This document shows, piece after piece, positions 1-8,705 of a stretch of DNA of 64,000 nt. A model generated the notes under the pieces. That model did not search any database. It was not told the DNA's origin and saw only the letters and a program-made list of their open reading frames with translations. The position numbers and the translations under genes were made by a program. Origin of the DNA: Sutterella megalosphaeroides (GTDB lineage Bacteria > Pseudomonadota > Gammaproteobacteria > Burkholderiales > Burkholderiaceae_F); assembly GCF_003609995.1 (NCBI RefSeq), contig NZ_AP018786.1:1932001-1996000 (forward strand), given 5' to 3'. Positions within the stretch are counted from its first letter, which is position 1. Each line of letters starts with the position of its first letter.

Positions 1-1
1 C

Positions 2-1831
2 GATCCCGTGCGCATGAAGGCGCTCGACCTGGGTGCGAACGGCACCCTCGCTCTGGCCGATCGCAACATCCTCGCGCTTACCGAAGGCAACTCCGAATTC
101 GCCGAGGGTTCGGCCGTTACGGGTTCGGGCGAGAGCGCGCTCGTTCTCGCGGGCGGCGACCTCGTGCTGCACGACCCCAAGGGTACGCTCGAGCAGTTCG
201 GCGGCATCGTCGCGACCGCCTCGGGTTCGACGATCGAACTCGCGCTCGAGGGCGACTACACGTGGAAGAACTCCGTGCGCGGCTACGGCGACGTGCGGCA
301 GCGCACGGTCGGTTCGGGCGAATTCGTGAAGACGGGTGCGGGAGAACTCACCCTCACCGGTGCAATCACGAAAGACCTCTCCGCCATGAACCTGCGCGCC
401 CTCGAAGGCTCGACCCGTCTTGCGGGCAACGTTCGCCTCGGCAACCTCGCCGCGGCTTCGCGCATCGTCGTCGACGGCGTGGCCGAAATGCAAAACCTCG
501 CGGCCGAAGCGGGGAACATCTTCGCGCTTGACGTCGAGACCGGGAAGAGCCCGGCCGCCGACAACGCCGAAGAAACGAGCGTGACGTGGGGGCTTGGTGA
601 AAACGGCTCCGACGGCATCCGCGTGACGGGTACCGCCTCGGGGACCTTGAACCTTGCCGTGACGCCGAAGGACCTCGATAAGGGAGCCGAAGAAAGCATC
701 CAGCTCGTCGACACGGCGAGCGCCGCCGAGGGCTTCACCGTGAATCTCGTCGACGCGACGGGTGCCGAGGTGAAAGCCCTGACGGCGGGTGCCTACGACT
801 ACACGCTCGTTCGCAAGGACGACGCGAGTAACGGCACCGACGTGTTCCTTTCGAGCATCACGGGTGACGGCGACGTTCGCAACACGACTGTCACGGCCGG
901 TTCCTACTTGGGGGTTGCCGCCGCGGCGCAGCTCTTCGACTTGTCGCTTCACGACCGCATGAGCAACCGCTCGTGGCTCAAAGCAAACGCCGACGGGTCG
1001 ATCGCCAACGCCTTCTGGGTGGTTGAAAACGTCTCGCACGAGCGCTACGGCGATTCGACGGGCCAGATTTCGGTGCACGACACGGCCTCGACCACGACGC
1101 TCGGCTCCGACGTCCTTTCGGGACTTGCGGCGGGCGGCACGTGGTACGCGGGGGCGATGTTCTCCTACGCCACCGAAGACACGAAGAGCCGTTCGACGCG
1201 CACGGGCCTCGAATCCCGTGCCGACACGGACGCGTGGGGTGCCGGTATCTATGCGGGGTGGCAGCTTGAGGGCGCCGACCGCACGGGTCCCTACGTCGAC
1301 GGCTGGCTCATGTGGACCGACGCCGAGAGCGACGTGAAGGGCTTGAACGTCTCCGAAACCGCCGACGGGAACGGGCTCTCCGCCTCGCTCGAAGCGGGCT
1401 GGGGCTTCAAGGCCTTCTCCTACGACGCGCACGGTCAAGCAGGCGACATCTACGTCGAACCGCACGTCTCCGTCACGTGGTTCGGTTACGAAGCGGACGA
1501 CATCTCGAACGACGTTCACGACGTGACCTTCGAAGGGAAGGACAACATCCGCACGAAGCTGGGTGTGAAGACCTACGCCTTCGGGAAGACGACGGGCGGG
1601 TTCTCCCCCTACGTCGAACTCAACTGGATCCACAACACCGAAACCTACGGCGTCACGATGTCGAACGTGACCGTCGAGCAGATGGGTGCCGAAGACCAGG
1701 CCGAAGTTCGCGCGGGCGCCGACTGGCGCGTGACGGATTCGCTCTCCGTCTGGGGCCACTTCGGTTACGCCTCGGGCTCGAACGGCTACTCGGCGAGCGA
1801 AGGCACGCTCGGCTTGCGTTACGCCTTCTGA
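2..1831 (+). CDS. Autotransporter, C-terminal part (5' end outside window)
   Basis: The frame is open to the left edge, so only the last ~609 residues are seen. The first ~300 residues are Gly/Thr/Ala-rich short repeats such as GAGELTLTG, typical of a beta-helical passenger stem. The last ~270 residues, from about LSLHDRMSNRSW, are an autotransporter beta-barrel domain: alternating aromatic strands (GTWYAGAMFSY, GPYVDGWLMW, YVEPHVSVTWFGY) ending in LGLRYAF. A terminal Phe is the canonical signal for outer-membrane assembly. By family knowledge the barrel inserts in the outer membrane and the passenger is displayed outside. The function of the passenger cannot be told from this fragment. A strong terminator follows directly. 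Confidence 0.9.
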   Translation, partial: DPVRMKALDLGANGTLALADRNILALTEGNSEFAEGSAVTGSGESALVLAGGDLVLHDPKGTLEQFGGIVATASGSTIELALEGDYTWKNSVRGYGDVRQRTVGSGEFVKTGAGELTLTGAITKDLSAMNLRALEGSTRLAGNVRLGNLAAASRIVVDGVAEMQNLAAEAGNIFALDVETGKSPAADNAEETSVTWGLGENGSDGIRVTGTASGTLNLAVTPKDLDKGAEESIQLVDTASAAEGFTVNLVDATGAEVKALTAGAYDYTLVRKDDASNGTDVFLSSITGDGDVRNTTVTAGSYLGVAAAAQLFDLSLHDRMSNRSWLKANADGSIANAFWVVENVSHERYGDSTGQISVHDTASTTTLGSDVLSGLAAGGTWYAGAMFSYATEDTKSRSTRTGLESRADTDAWGAGIYAGWQLEGADRTGPYVDGWLMWTDAESDVKGLNVSETADGNGLSASLEAGWGFKAFSYDAHGQAGDIYVEPHVSVTWFGYEADDISNDVHDVTFEGKDNIRTKLGVKTYAFGKTTGGFSPYVELNWIHNTETYGVTMSNVTVEQMGAEDQAEVRAGADWRVTDSLSVWGHFGYASGSNGYSASEGTLGLRYAF

Positions 1832-1907
1832 TCCCGACCGAACCCTTCGGGAACACCCGAAGCGTTTGAGTCGCACTTCAACGGCCTCCCCTTCCGGGGA
1901 GGCGCTT

Positions 1908-1942
1908 CCCCCCGCCGGAATTCCACGGCGGGGGTCTTTTTT
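1908..1942 (+). terminator. Rho-independent terminator of the autotransporter gene
   Basis: A GC-rich stem (CCCCCGCCG paired with CGGCGGGGG, 8-base loop GAATTCCA) is followed by TCTTTTTT. It lies about 77 bases after the autotransporter stop. Confidence 0.9.
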
Positions 1943-2018
1943 CACGTGTTCCCTCGGGTTTTCCCTCCCAAGAAACAGCGTCCTACCGCCCCCAAGGAAG
2001 CGCTTCTCCCGTACACTC

Positions 2019-2040
2019 CCCGTTAACAACGGGCTAAAAT
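2019..2040 (+). promoter_or_regulatory. Palindromic operator next to a -10-like element, upstream of the RelB-like gene
   Basis: The palindrome CCCGTT-AAC-AACGGG (2019-2033) lies immediately before TAAAAT (2035-2040), about 70 bases ahead of the RelB/DinJ-like start. A palindrome in the promoter spacer is what an autorepressing ribbon-helix-helix antitoxin would need. The -35 region (around TACACT) is weak. The operator role is inferred. Confidence 0.45.
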
Positions 2041-2110
2041 ACGAGTCGGCACGGTTTTCAGGCCGTTCGCCCTCGTCCTCGTTCTTTCAACCCTTCACGG
2101 CCATTTCCCG

Positions 2111-2488
2111 ATGTATCCCTACCCCAAACCCCGCAACGCCACCACGGTCATCTCGTCCCGCCTCCCCCGCGCCCTCAAGGAAGAAGCGACCGCAATCTTC
2201 GCCGACCTCGGTCTGACGCCCTCCGACGCGATCAAGACGCTTTGCCGTTACATTGCCCGCACGGGGACGCTTCCCTTCCCCGTCACGGAACACACGGTTT
2301 CGAAAGACCTCTCGACGAACACCTCGGGCCGCATTCCGACGGAATTGAAGCCCGTCATCAAGGACATCATCGAAACCAAGTACCAGACGACGATTTCCGC
2401 GGCGATCTGGTCGTTCTTCGAAGCGACGGTGAAGGCGCAGGGCCTGCCCTTCGAGGTCGAAGAGGAAAACCGCACGGCTGCGAGCTGA
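2111..2488 (+). CDS. Tandem RelB/DinJ-like protein, no adjacent toxin
   Basis: This is a 125-residue protein made of two similar halves. Residues ~13-57 match the RelB/DinJ antitoxin pattern (SRLPRALKEEA, LGLTPSDAIKTL, GTLPFPV). Residues ~74-118 repeat the pattern in diverged form (GRIPTELKPVIKD, AAIWSFFEATV, QGLPFEV). The family has an N-terminal ribbon-helix-helix DNA-binding part and a C-terminal toxin-binding part, and RelB/DinJ is normally ~80-90 residues with one unit. No RelE/YafQ-type toxin is encoded beside it: topB lies downstream on the other strand and the autotransporter upstream. It may be a single-chain dimer acting as a free-standing repressor, or an orphan antitoxin. No clear Shine-Dalgarno is visible before the ATG. 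Confidence 0.75.
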   Translation: MYPYPKPRNATTVISSRLPRALKEEATAIFADLGLTPSDAIKTLCRYIARTGTLPFPVTEHTVSKDLSTNTSGRIPTELKPVIKDIIETKYQTTISAAIWSFFEATVKAQGLPFEVEEENRTAAS

Positions 2489-2514
2489 TCGCACCGAAGG
2501 CCGATTTGTACCGG

Positions 2515-2550
2515 AAGGACGCCGACTCCCGAGGTCGACGTCCTTTCTTA
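2515..2550 (+). terminator. Terminator after the RelB-like gene
   Basis: An interrupted inverted repeat (AAGGAC ... GTCCTT, 2515-2546) is followed by TCTTATTT. It lies 27 bases after the stop codon. Confidence 0.7.
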
Positions 2551-2687
2551 TTTCGCGCTTTTCAAGGCGTTTCGGTCGGGCCGAAGAGGCCGCAACGGAG
2601 GGCACGCCACGGACGGAAAAGACGCCGATCCCCGGGAAGAACGGAATGGTCTTTTCCCGAAAGGTCGGCGGGACGTAAGAAGGTCGC

Positions 2688-4790
2688 TCACGCACCTTTC
2701 CGGCGTTTCACCTCCTCCGCGACGAACGCTTCGAATTCCGCAACGAACGCGTCGAGCGCGTATTCGCCCGCTTCAACGAGCGCAAGCTTCGTTTCGAAAG
2801 CGGCCGTCATGGCGGCGCTGCGCACCTTGGGGGAGGCTTGGAGGAGGACGTTGCGGCCTTCGGGCGTGCAGTGAAGGTGTTTGCCTTCGGCGACGAGATA
2901 GCCCTTGCGCTGAAGCTCCTTGATGATCGCGGCGCGTGTTGCGGGCGTTCCGATCCCGCCCGCCTCTTTGAGTTTCGCCTGGATGTGCGGGTCGTCGAAC
3001 GAACGCCAGATGTTTTCCATCGCGGCAATCAGAGTCCCTTCCGTGAAGTAGGCCGGAGGCTCGGTTTGGGATTCGGTCCCGATCAGCTCCCGCACGGGGA
3101 CGAGTTCGCCCTTGACGAGCTCCGGCAGGCGCTGCTTGGCGTAGCGGTCTTCGTCGGACTTGGCACCCGACGCATCCGTTTCGGCCTCGTCCGATTCGCC
3201 CGCTTTTTCGGTCGCGCGTCGGGTCGTTCGGGCGGAGGCACCCGAACGGTTTTCCGGCTTTTCCGGCTTTTCAAAAAGCGCCTTCCAGCCGCACACCACA
3301 ACGACCCGGCCTTTGGCCGCGAACGTTTCGCCGCCGATCGCGAATTCCGCCCGCGTTTCGTCGTACTCGTGCACGGGGAAAAACTGCGCGACGTAGCGTC
3401 GGGCGATAAGACGGTAGATTTTCTTTTCCTTTTCGGAGAGGGCCGCGGGGTCGACGGAGTTTGCGACCGGCACAATCCCGTGGTGAGCGGTCACTTTCGC
3501 GTCGTTGAACGTGGGACTCACGAGCGCGGGGTTCGCCGCCGCCACGGCTTTGGCGGCAGCGGGACAGGTTTTTGCGATCGCTTCGAGCACCTTCGGAGCC
3601 TCCGCGTGCTGCGAGCGCGGCAGGTATCCGCAGTCCGTTCTCGGGTAGGAGGCGACCTTGTGCTTTTCGTAGAGCGCCTGGCAAAGGGAGAGCGTCTCGT
3701 CCGCCCCGAACCCGTAGAGGCGGTTCGCTTCGATCTGGATGTCGGCGAGGGTGTAGGCCTTCGGCGGATAGGCCTTTTTGCGCTTCGTCGCGGCGGAAAG
3801 TACCCGCGCTTCCTTTTCGGCCTTCAATTTCTCGTAGAGCGCCCGCCCCAGAGCGATGTCAATGAGGCGCTTTCCCTCCTCGTCCATTCCCGGTTGCCCC
3901 GGCGCGGGCTTCCAGGCGGCGCGAAAGACGATTCCCGTTTTTTCCAAGTCCGCCGCCATGCGCCAGAAGGGAACGGGAACGAAATGGCGCACGGCGTAGT
4001 CGCGGCGCGCCACCATCGCGAGCGCCGGCGTCTGTACGCGCCCCACGGCAATGAGGTTCGAGGGCGCGCGCGAGCGGCCTTTCGAATATTTCGAAAATTC
4101 GGAGGATTTCGAGAATCGCCCCGAACGGGCTTTGGGTCTCCGACCGTAGGAAGACCCGTAGGAGGGTGCATGCGCCGGAGCGGGCGAATCGCCCGAAGCG
4201 TCCTCCGAGGAAGGCCCCGGGTTGGTGAGCGTATAGACGCGCGAGAGGTTCATGCCGAGAAGCCAATCCGCGCGGCTTCGCCCGCGCGCGGCGTCGCGCA
4301 TCCCGGCGTAGTTGCGGTTTTCTTTGAGATTCGCAAGGCCCTTGCGGATCGACGCGGGGTCGACGGCCGAGACCCAGAAGCGCTTCACGGGAAGGCGCGA
4401 TCGGAAGTGTTCGAGCACTTCGTCCACCAGCAGCTGCCCCTCGCGGTCGGGGTCGCCGGCGTGCACGACCATCGAAGCCTCTTTCAAGAGCTTCCCGATT
4501 TTCGAGAGCTGCGCCGCCGCCCCTTTCTCTCTTTTAGGGAGCATCTTCCAGGTTTTCGGAAGGATCGGGAGGTCTTCGAGGCGCCAAGGCTTTTTGCCGT
4601 TTTTCCCGCTCGGCGTCCCCGTAAGGTAGGCGTCGGGCTCGGCCTGCTCCAAGAGGTGCCCGAAGCACCAGGTGACGACCGTGTTGCCGCGGCAAACGAG
4701 GGCGCCCTCCTCGCGACGCAGGACGCCGAGCTCGGCGGCGATCGCCCGGGCGACGGAGGGTTTTTCGGCGATGTAAAGCGTATGGGACAC
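2688..4790 (-). CDS. topB: DNA topoisomerase III
   Basis: This is a type IA topoisomerase that cuts one strand and decatenates DNA. The N-terminal Toprim domain starts SHTLYIAEKPSVARAIA and contains the metal-binding HAGDPDREGQ. The conserved VGRVQTPAL lies further on, and the active-site tyrosine is in ASYPRTDCGYL. The C-terminal part has GGIGTPATRAAIIKELQRKGYL. I place the start at a GTG (4788-4790) preceded by AAGGA at good spacing. The open frame continues ~56 codons upstream, but that part has no topoisomerase character. At 700 residues it is longer than E. coli TopB (~650). The excess is two low-complexity inserts: a Ser/Gly/Arg-rich one just before VGRVQTPAL and an acidic one before RLPELVKGE. 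Confidence 0.95.
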   Translation of the reverse strand: MSHTLYIAEKPSVARAIAAELGVLRREEGALVCRGNTVVTWCFGHLLEQAEPDAYLTGTPSGKNGKKPWRLEDLPILPKTWKMLPKREKGAAAQLSKIGKLLKEASMVVHAGDPDREGQLLVDEVLEHFRSRLPVKRFWVSAVDPASIRKGLANLKENRNYAGMRDAARGRSRADWLLGMNLSRVYTLTNPGPSSEDASGDSPAPAHAPSYGSSYGRRPKARSGRFSKSSEFSKYSKGRSRAPSNLIAVGRVQTPALAMVARRDYAVRHFVPVPFWRMAADLEKTGIVFRAAWKPAPGQPGMDEEGKRLIDIALGRALYEKLKAEKEARVLSAATKRKKAYPPKAYTLADIQIEANRLYGFGADETLSLCQALYEKHKVASYPRTDCGYLPRSQHAEAPKVLEAIAKTCPAAAKAVAAANPALVSPTFNDAKVTAHHGIVPVANSVDPAALSEKEKKIYRLIARRYVAQFFPVHEYDETRAEFAIGGETFAAKGRVVVVCGWKALFEKPEKPENRSGASARTTRRATEKAGESDEAETDASGAKSDEDRYAKQRLPELVKGELVPVRELIGTESQTEPPAYFTEGTLIAAMENIWRSFDDPHIQAKLKEAGGIGTPATRAAIIKELQRKGYLVAEGKHLHCTPEGRNVLLQASPKVRSAAMTAAFETKLALVEAGEYALDAFVAEFEAFVAEEVKRRKGA

Positions 4791-5100
4791 GGAATGCGAT
4801 CCTTCGAGAAAAAAGAAAAACGGACGGAGCGGAATTTCAAAGGTTCCCCAGGGCTTGCCCGAGACGTCCGTGAGAGAAGCACGTATTTGCTTTCGGCAAC
4901 AAAGGTCGGTAGGAAACACCAAAATTCGTGGCACGCACGTCGGGCATTCTACCCGCATTTTTCGTCACAACTTCCGCCCGACTACTCCTCAATTCCCTCC
5001 GAATATGTAGAAAACCCTAAGGGTGGCATTGGTACAATCCCTGACTTTCTCTCCCTCGAAAAATCATAAACGGCCCCTTTTCATTGAGGACCCCATAACA

Positions 5101-7548
5101 GTGACTCCTACAAACATCTCGCGACGCGGCTTTTTGGCCGGTTCGGCGGGCACGGCGATGCTCGCCTTCATGGGCTTTCCGTTGACAACGCTTGCGAAAG
5201 CGGTTCAAGCGGCGGCCGAAGATCTTGAAACCATGACCTGGAGCGGTTGCGCCGTCAACTGCGGTTCGCGCTGCCAGCTGAAAGTTTTCAGCAAGAACGG
5301 TCGCATCATCCGCATTGAAACGGACGACACGGGTCGTCCGGAAGACACCGTTGTTGATGGCGCCTGCCCGCAGGTTCGCGCCTGCCAGCGCGGCCGCTCG
5401 ATGCGCCAGCGCATCTACGCGCCCGAACGCTTGAAGTACCCCATGAAGCGCGTCGGCAAGCGCGGCGAAGGCAAATTCGAACGCATCTCCTGGGAGCAGG
5501 CGCTCGACGAAATCGCCGCGCGTTTGAAGAAGACCATCGCCGAACACACGAACGAAGCCGTCATGATCATGCACGGCTCGGGCAATCAGGCGCTCGTCAA
5601 TTCCTCCGCCTCCACGTACCGCTTCTTCAATCTCGTCGGGGGCTCCGTCGCCTGGTACTCCGACTATTCTGCGGCCTGCATTCAGAACGCGTGGCCCTAC
5701 CTTTACGGGCAGTTCGACTACGGCGGAGTGCGCTCGAAGGCAAACGGCCAGGGGTCGTACTTCAGCCAGGTCGCCAACGCCAAGCTCTACGTCACCTTCG
5801 GCAACAACCCCGCCGTGACGCGTGCTTCCGGGGGCGGTCAGTCCTGGGAAGCCTTCTCGGCCTTGCGCAAGAACGGCACCGAATTTATCCTGATCGACCC
5901 CATTTGCTCCGACACGATCGCGGGCCGCGAAGCGACCTGGATTCCGATTCGACCCGGCACCGACGCCGCGCTCGTCGAAGCGATCGCGTACGTGCTCATT
6001 ACGGAAAACCTCGTCGACACCGAGTTCCTGCGCACCTACTGCGTGGGTTACGACGAAGAGACTCTTCCCGCTTCGGCGCCGAAGGGGTCCTCCTACAAGT
6101 CCTACATCCTCGGTCAGGGTCCCGACGGTACGCCGAAGACGCCCGAACGCGCCGCGCGCATCACGCAGATTCCCGCCGAGCGCATCGTGTGGCTCGCGCG
6201 CAAGATTGGGAACACGAAGCCCTGCTTCATCTCGCAGGGTTGGGCTCCGCAGCGCCGCATGAACGGCGAAACGCAGTCGACCTCGATCGCGATGCTCCCG
6301 ATCCTCACGGGTCAGATCGGGCTCCCCGGCACGAATTCGGGCGCCCGCGAAGGAGACAGCTACGGGCTCGAGAGCGGCCTTCCGACGGGCACGAACCCCG
6401 TGACGGTGGGTTTCCCGATCTTCTTGTGGCCGCGCGCCGTCGTCGACGCGAAGTCGCTTACCGCGAAGAACGCCGCGATTCGCGGTGCGGAGGCACTCCG
6501 TCACAACATCAAGTTCATCTGGAACACGCAGTCGAACACCCTCATCAACCAGCACGGCGGCATCAATCAGCTGCGTCCGATCCTCGAAGACGAAAGCCTC
6601 GTCGAAACGATCGTTGCGGTCGACACGCAGATGACCCCCTCGTGCCGCTTTGCGGACTACGTCCTCCCCGACGTCTGCCACCAGGAGTCGGTCGACCTTA
6701 TGGCGGACAGCTATGCGGTCGGCGACTGGAACTACGTTCTCATGAGTCAGAAGGCGATCGATCCCGAGTGGGAACAGCGCCCGAACTGGGAAATCATGCG
6801 CGAACTCGCGAAGCGTTTCGGCGTCGAAGAGAAGTTCACGGAGGGGCTCACGCTCGAAGGCTGGGTGCGTCGCGTTTATGAAGAAACCCGCGCGAAGCTC
6901 CCTGAAATGCCCACGTACGAAGACTTCCAGAAGGTCGGCATCTACAAGTACCGCATGGAAGGGGACTCGGGCATCGTGATGGAAGACTTCCGCCGCGACC
7001 CGGCGAAATTCCCCCTCTCGACCCCCTCGGGCAAGATCGAAATCTACTCGGAACGCCTCGCGAAGATGGCGGCCGAATGGGAGCTCCCCGAAGGGAAGGG
7101 CCAGGAAATCCACCCGATTCCGCGCTACGTCGCGACGGACGAAATGCTCCTCGAAGACGAAAAGAGCCGCATCTACCCGCTCGAAGCCTTCGGCTACCAC
7201 GGGCCGGGTCGCACGCACTCGACCTACCATAACGTGCCGTGGCTCCGAGAAGTGCATCCCGACGTCGTTCTCATGAATCCCGTCGACGCGAAGGCCCGAG
7301 GCCTCACGACCGGCATGCGCGTCAAGGTCTTCAACGACCGCGGCGCTTTGGTCCTTCCCGTGAAGGTCACGAACCGCATCATTCCGCATCTCGTCGCCTT
7401 CCCGCAGGGCGCCTGGTACAAGCCCGACGCCTCGGGTCTCGATCGCGGCGGGTGCTTCAACGTTTTGACCCAGTTGAAGCCCTCGCCCTTGGCGAAGGCC
7501 AACCCCTCGCACACCAACCTCGTTCAGGTCGAACGCTTTACGGAGTAA
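5101..7548 (+). CDS. dmsA: Anaerobic dimethyl sulfoxide reductase, molybdopterin catalytic subunit
   Basis: Reduces DMSO and related S- or N-oxides with quinol-derived electrons, using a bis-MGD molybdenum cofactor. From the GTG at 5101 (GAGG upstream) the 815-residue product begins with a Tat signal, SRRGFLAG at residues 7-14, so it is exported folded. The [4Fe-4S] ligands are in GCAVNCGSRC (C50, C54, C58) and VRACQRGRSM (C95). Ser190 in SDYSAACI aligns with the molybdenum-ligand serine of E. coli DmsA. Long stretches match DmsA, such as IPIRPGTDAALV, CVGYDEETLPASAPK and PSPLAKANPSHTNLVQVE. A 26-codon upstream extension (GTG at 5023) is possible but would put the twin-arginine motif unusually deep. 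dmsB follows after 6 bases; no dmsC membrane anchor is adjacent. Confidence 0.95.
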   Translation: MTPTNISRRGFLAGSAGTAMLAFMGFPLTTLAKAVQAAAEDLETMTWSGCAVNCGSRCQLKVFSKNGRIIRIETDDTGRPEDTVVDGACPQVRACQRGRSMRQRIYAPERLKYPMKRVGKRGEGKFERISWEQALDEIAARLKKTIAEHTNEAVMIMHGSGNQALVNSSASTYRFFNLVGGSVAWYSDYSAACIQNAWPYLYGQFDYGGVRSKANGQGSYFSQVANAKLYVTFGNNPAVTRASGGGQSWEAFSALRKNGTEFILIDPICSDTIAGREATWIPIRPGTDAALVEAIAYVLITENLVDTEFLRTYCVGYDEETLPASAPKGSSYKSYILGQGPDGTPKTPERAARITQIPAERIVWLARKIGNTKPCFISQGWAPQRRMNGETQSTSIAMLPILTGQIGLPGTNSGAREGDSYGLESGLPTGTNPVTVGFPIFLWPRAVVDAKSLTAKNAAIRGAEALRHNIKFIWNTQSNTLINQHGGINQLRPILEDESLVETIVAVDTQMTPSCRFADYVLPDVCHQESVDLMADSYAVGDWNYVLMSQKAIDPEWEQRPNWEIMRELAKRFGVEEKFTEGLTLEGWVRRVYEETRAKLPEMPTYEDFQKVGIYKYRMEGDSGIVMEDFRRDPAKFPLSTPSGKIEIYSERLAKMAAEWELPEGKGQEIHPIPRYVATDEMLLEDEKSRIYPLEAFGYHGPGRTHSTYHNVPWLREVHPDVVLMNPVDAKARGLTTGMRVKVFNDRGALVLPVKVTNRIIPHLVAFPQGAWYKPDASGLDRGGCFNVLTQLKPSPLAKANPSHTNLVQVERFTE

Positions 7549-7554
7549 CCCACG

Positions 7555-8178
7555 ATGACCAAGCAATACGGCTTTTATTTCAACGCCACGCGTTGCACGG
7601 GTTGCCGCACGTGCGTCGTGGCCTGCAAAGATAAGAACAACCTCCAGGACGGGCGCGCCTTCCGACGCGTGCTCGAAGCCGAAGGGGGCGAATGGAAAGA
7701 AAACGCCGACGGTTCCTGGACGCAGAACGTCGTCGCCTACTTCACGTCCGTTTCCTGCAACCACTGCGCGGATCCCGCGTGCGTGAAGGTCTGCCCCACG
7801 GGCGCGCACAAGAAGCACGCCGACCGTCGCGGTCTCGTTCTGATCGACCCCAAGGAGTGCATCGGTTGCGGGGCCTGCGCCTTTGCGTGCCCCTACGACG
7901 CGCCGCAACTCGACGTTGAGGCGAAGAAGATGACGAAGTGCGACATGTGCATCGACCGCCTCGAAAAAGGCCTGATGCCCGCGTGCGTGGGCGCCTGCCC
8001 GCAGCGCGCCCTCGACTTCGGTCCCGTCGACGAACTTCGCGCGAAGTACGGCGACGACGGCATGATCGCTCCGCTCGCGGACGGGGCGCTCACGCTCCCG
8101 AACCTCGTCATTACGGCGCCCTCCTACAAGATCGACGCTCCCGTCAAGAAGCACGGGACGCCGACCTGGGCGAAGTGA
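7555..8178 (+). CDS. dmsB: DMSO reductase iron-sulfur subunit
   Basis: Carries electrons from the membrane quinol-oxidising subunit to DmsA. The 207-residue protein has four cysteine groups typical of DmsB: CTGCRTCVVAC (residues ~15-25), CNHCADPACVKVC (~67-79), CIGCGACAFAC (~102-112) and CDMCIDRLEKGLMPACVGAC (~130-149). These would bind four [4Fe-4S] clusters. It has no signal of its own; in the family it rides out with the Tat-targeted DmsA. It starts 6 bases after dmsA and is surely co-translated. The third subunit DmsC would normally follow but is absent; no membrane protein gene occurs on this strand for several kilobases. Confidence 0.95.
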   Translation: MTKQYGFYFNATRCTGCRTCVVACKDKNNLQDGRAFRRVLEAEGGEWKENADGSWTQNVVAYFTSVSCNHCADPACVKVCPTGAHKKHADRRGLVLIDPKECIGCGACAFACPYDAPQLDVEAKKMTKCDMCIDRLEKGLMPACVGACPQRALDFGPVDELRAKYGDDGMIAPLADGALTLPNLVITAPSYKIDAPVKKHGTPTWAK

Positions 8179-8486
8179 GGCACCGACGACGTGACGACTG
8201 AACGCTGAGGCAAAGCGTCCTTCCGGACGCTTCGGTACGCTCCTCTCGCTTTTGCACGCCCGACGGGATCGGTTCGATGCACGGGACCGAAGCACCGTCG
8301 GGAAGCGCAGAGAAATACCGAACGTTTGAAGGACGAAGGCGCATCGCAAGATGCGAAGAGATTTGAAAGACTGCCGCATGCACGGGCGGCGAGTCTCTTT
8401 CGGAATCTCGGGTCTTCGGCTCTCGGCTTCTTGTTCACTTGTCGGCTTTTCCCGGGTGGCCTTGCGCTTTCCCGGGGAAAAGAAAA

Positions 8487-8527
8487 CGGCCCGATCGACT
8501 GGATGTCGACCGGGCCGATTCTTTTCA
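8487..8527. terminator. Bidirectional terminator at the left edge of the low-GC island
   Basis: The stem CGGCCCG..CGAC pairs with GTCG..CGGGCCG over a five-base loop region, with ATTCTTTT on one side and AAAAGAAAA on the other. It can stop transcription from dmsAB and from the opposing toxin-antitoxin operon. Confidence 0.75.
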
Positions 8528-8627
8528 GGGCCAAGCTTGGTACTCTCCTTCTTTGAGTACTTGTATTCGACTGCGCTTGCCTGCCGTCGAGCAACTCGAT
8601 GGAATTGAACATCTTCGACGGCGATGC

Positions 8628-8649
8628 AACCTTTTTCCAGAAAAAGGTT
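8628..8649. repeat. Perfect inverted repeat downstream of the toxin-like gene
   Basis: AACCTTTTT (8628-8636) and AAAAAGGTT (8641-8649) are exact reverse complements around CCAG. An 8-bp pair GCCGTCGA/TCGACGGC lies just outside (8583-8590, 8615-8622). It could act as an RNA hairpin at the operon end or mark an old recombination junction. No transposase is present. Confidence 0.5.
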
Positions 8650-8705
8650 GGTACGTCAGACGTTCACGTAGCCTATCCGCTAACGCTCCACCTGGAGTCT
8701 GCCCG

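Larger units (their letters stand above)
8179..8705. other. Gene-free stretch after dmsB with several hairpins
   Basis: No ORF here looks real. It holds a short hairpin (AAGCGTCC/GGACGCTT, 8213-8232), a longer two-part hairpin (8259-8302; CCCGACGG pairs with CCGTCGGG around CGGTTC/GGACCG), a terminator (8487-8527) and two inverted repeats beyond it (8583-8622 and 8628-8649). GC content drops after about 8530, marking the edge of the toxin-antitoxin island. Confidence 0.6.

Noticed and set aside
5020-5040. TGGCATTGG upstream of dmsA resembling a sigma-54 -24 element
   Set aside because: There is no GC at the required -12 spacing.
2838-5069. 743-codon open frame on the plus strand opposite topB
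   Set aside because: It lies entirely antisense to topB, has no recognisable domain, and its Arg/Gly/Phe/Val composition is what the complement of a high-GC gene gives.
5017-8379. 1120-codon open frame antisense to dmsAB
   Set aside because: It is a shadow of dmsA and dmsB. Long antisense frames are expected at this GC content.
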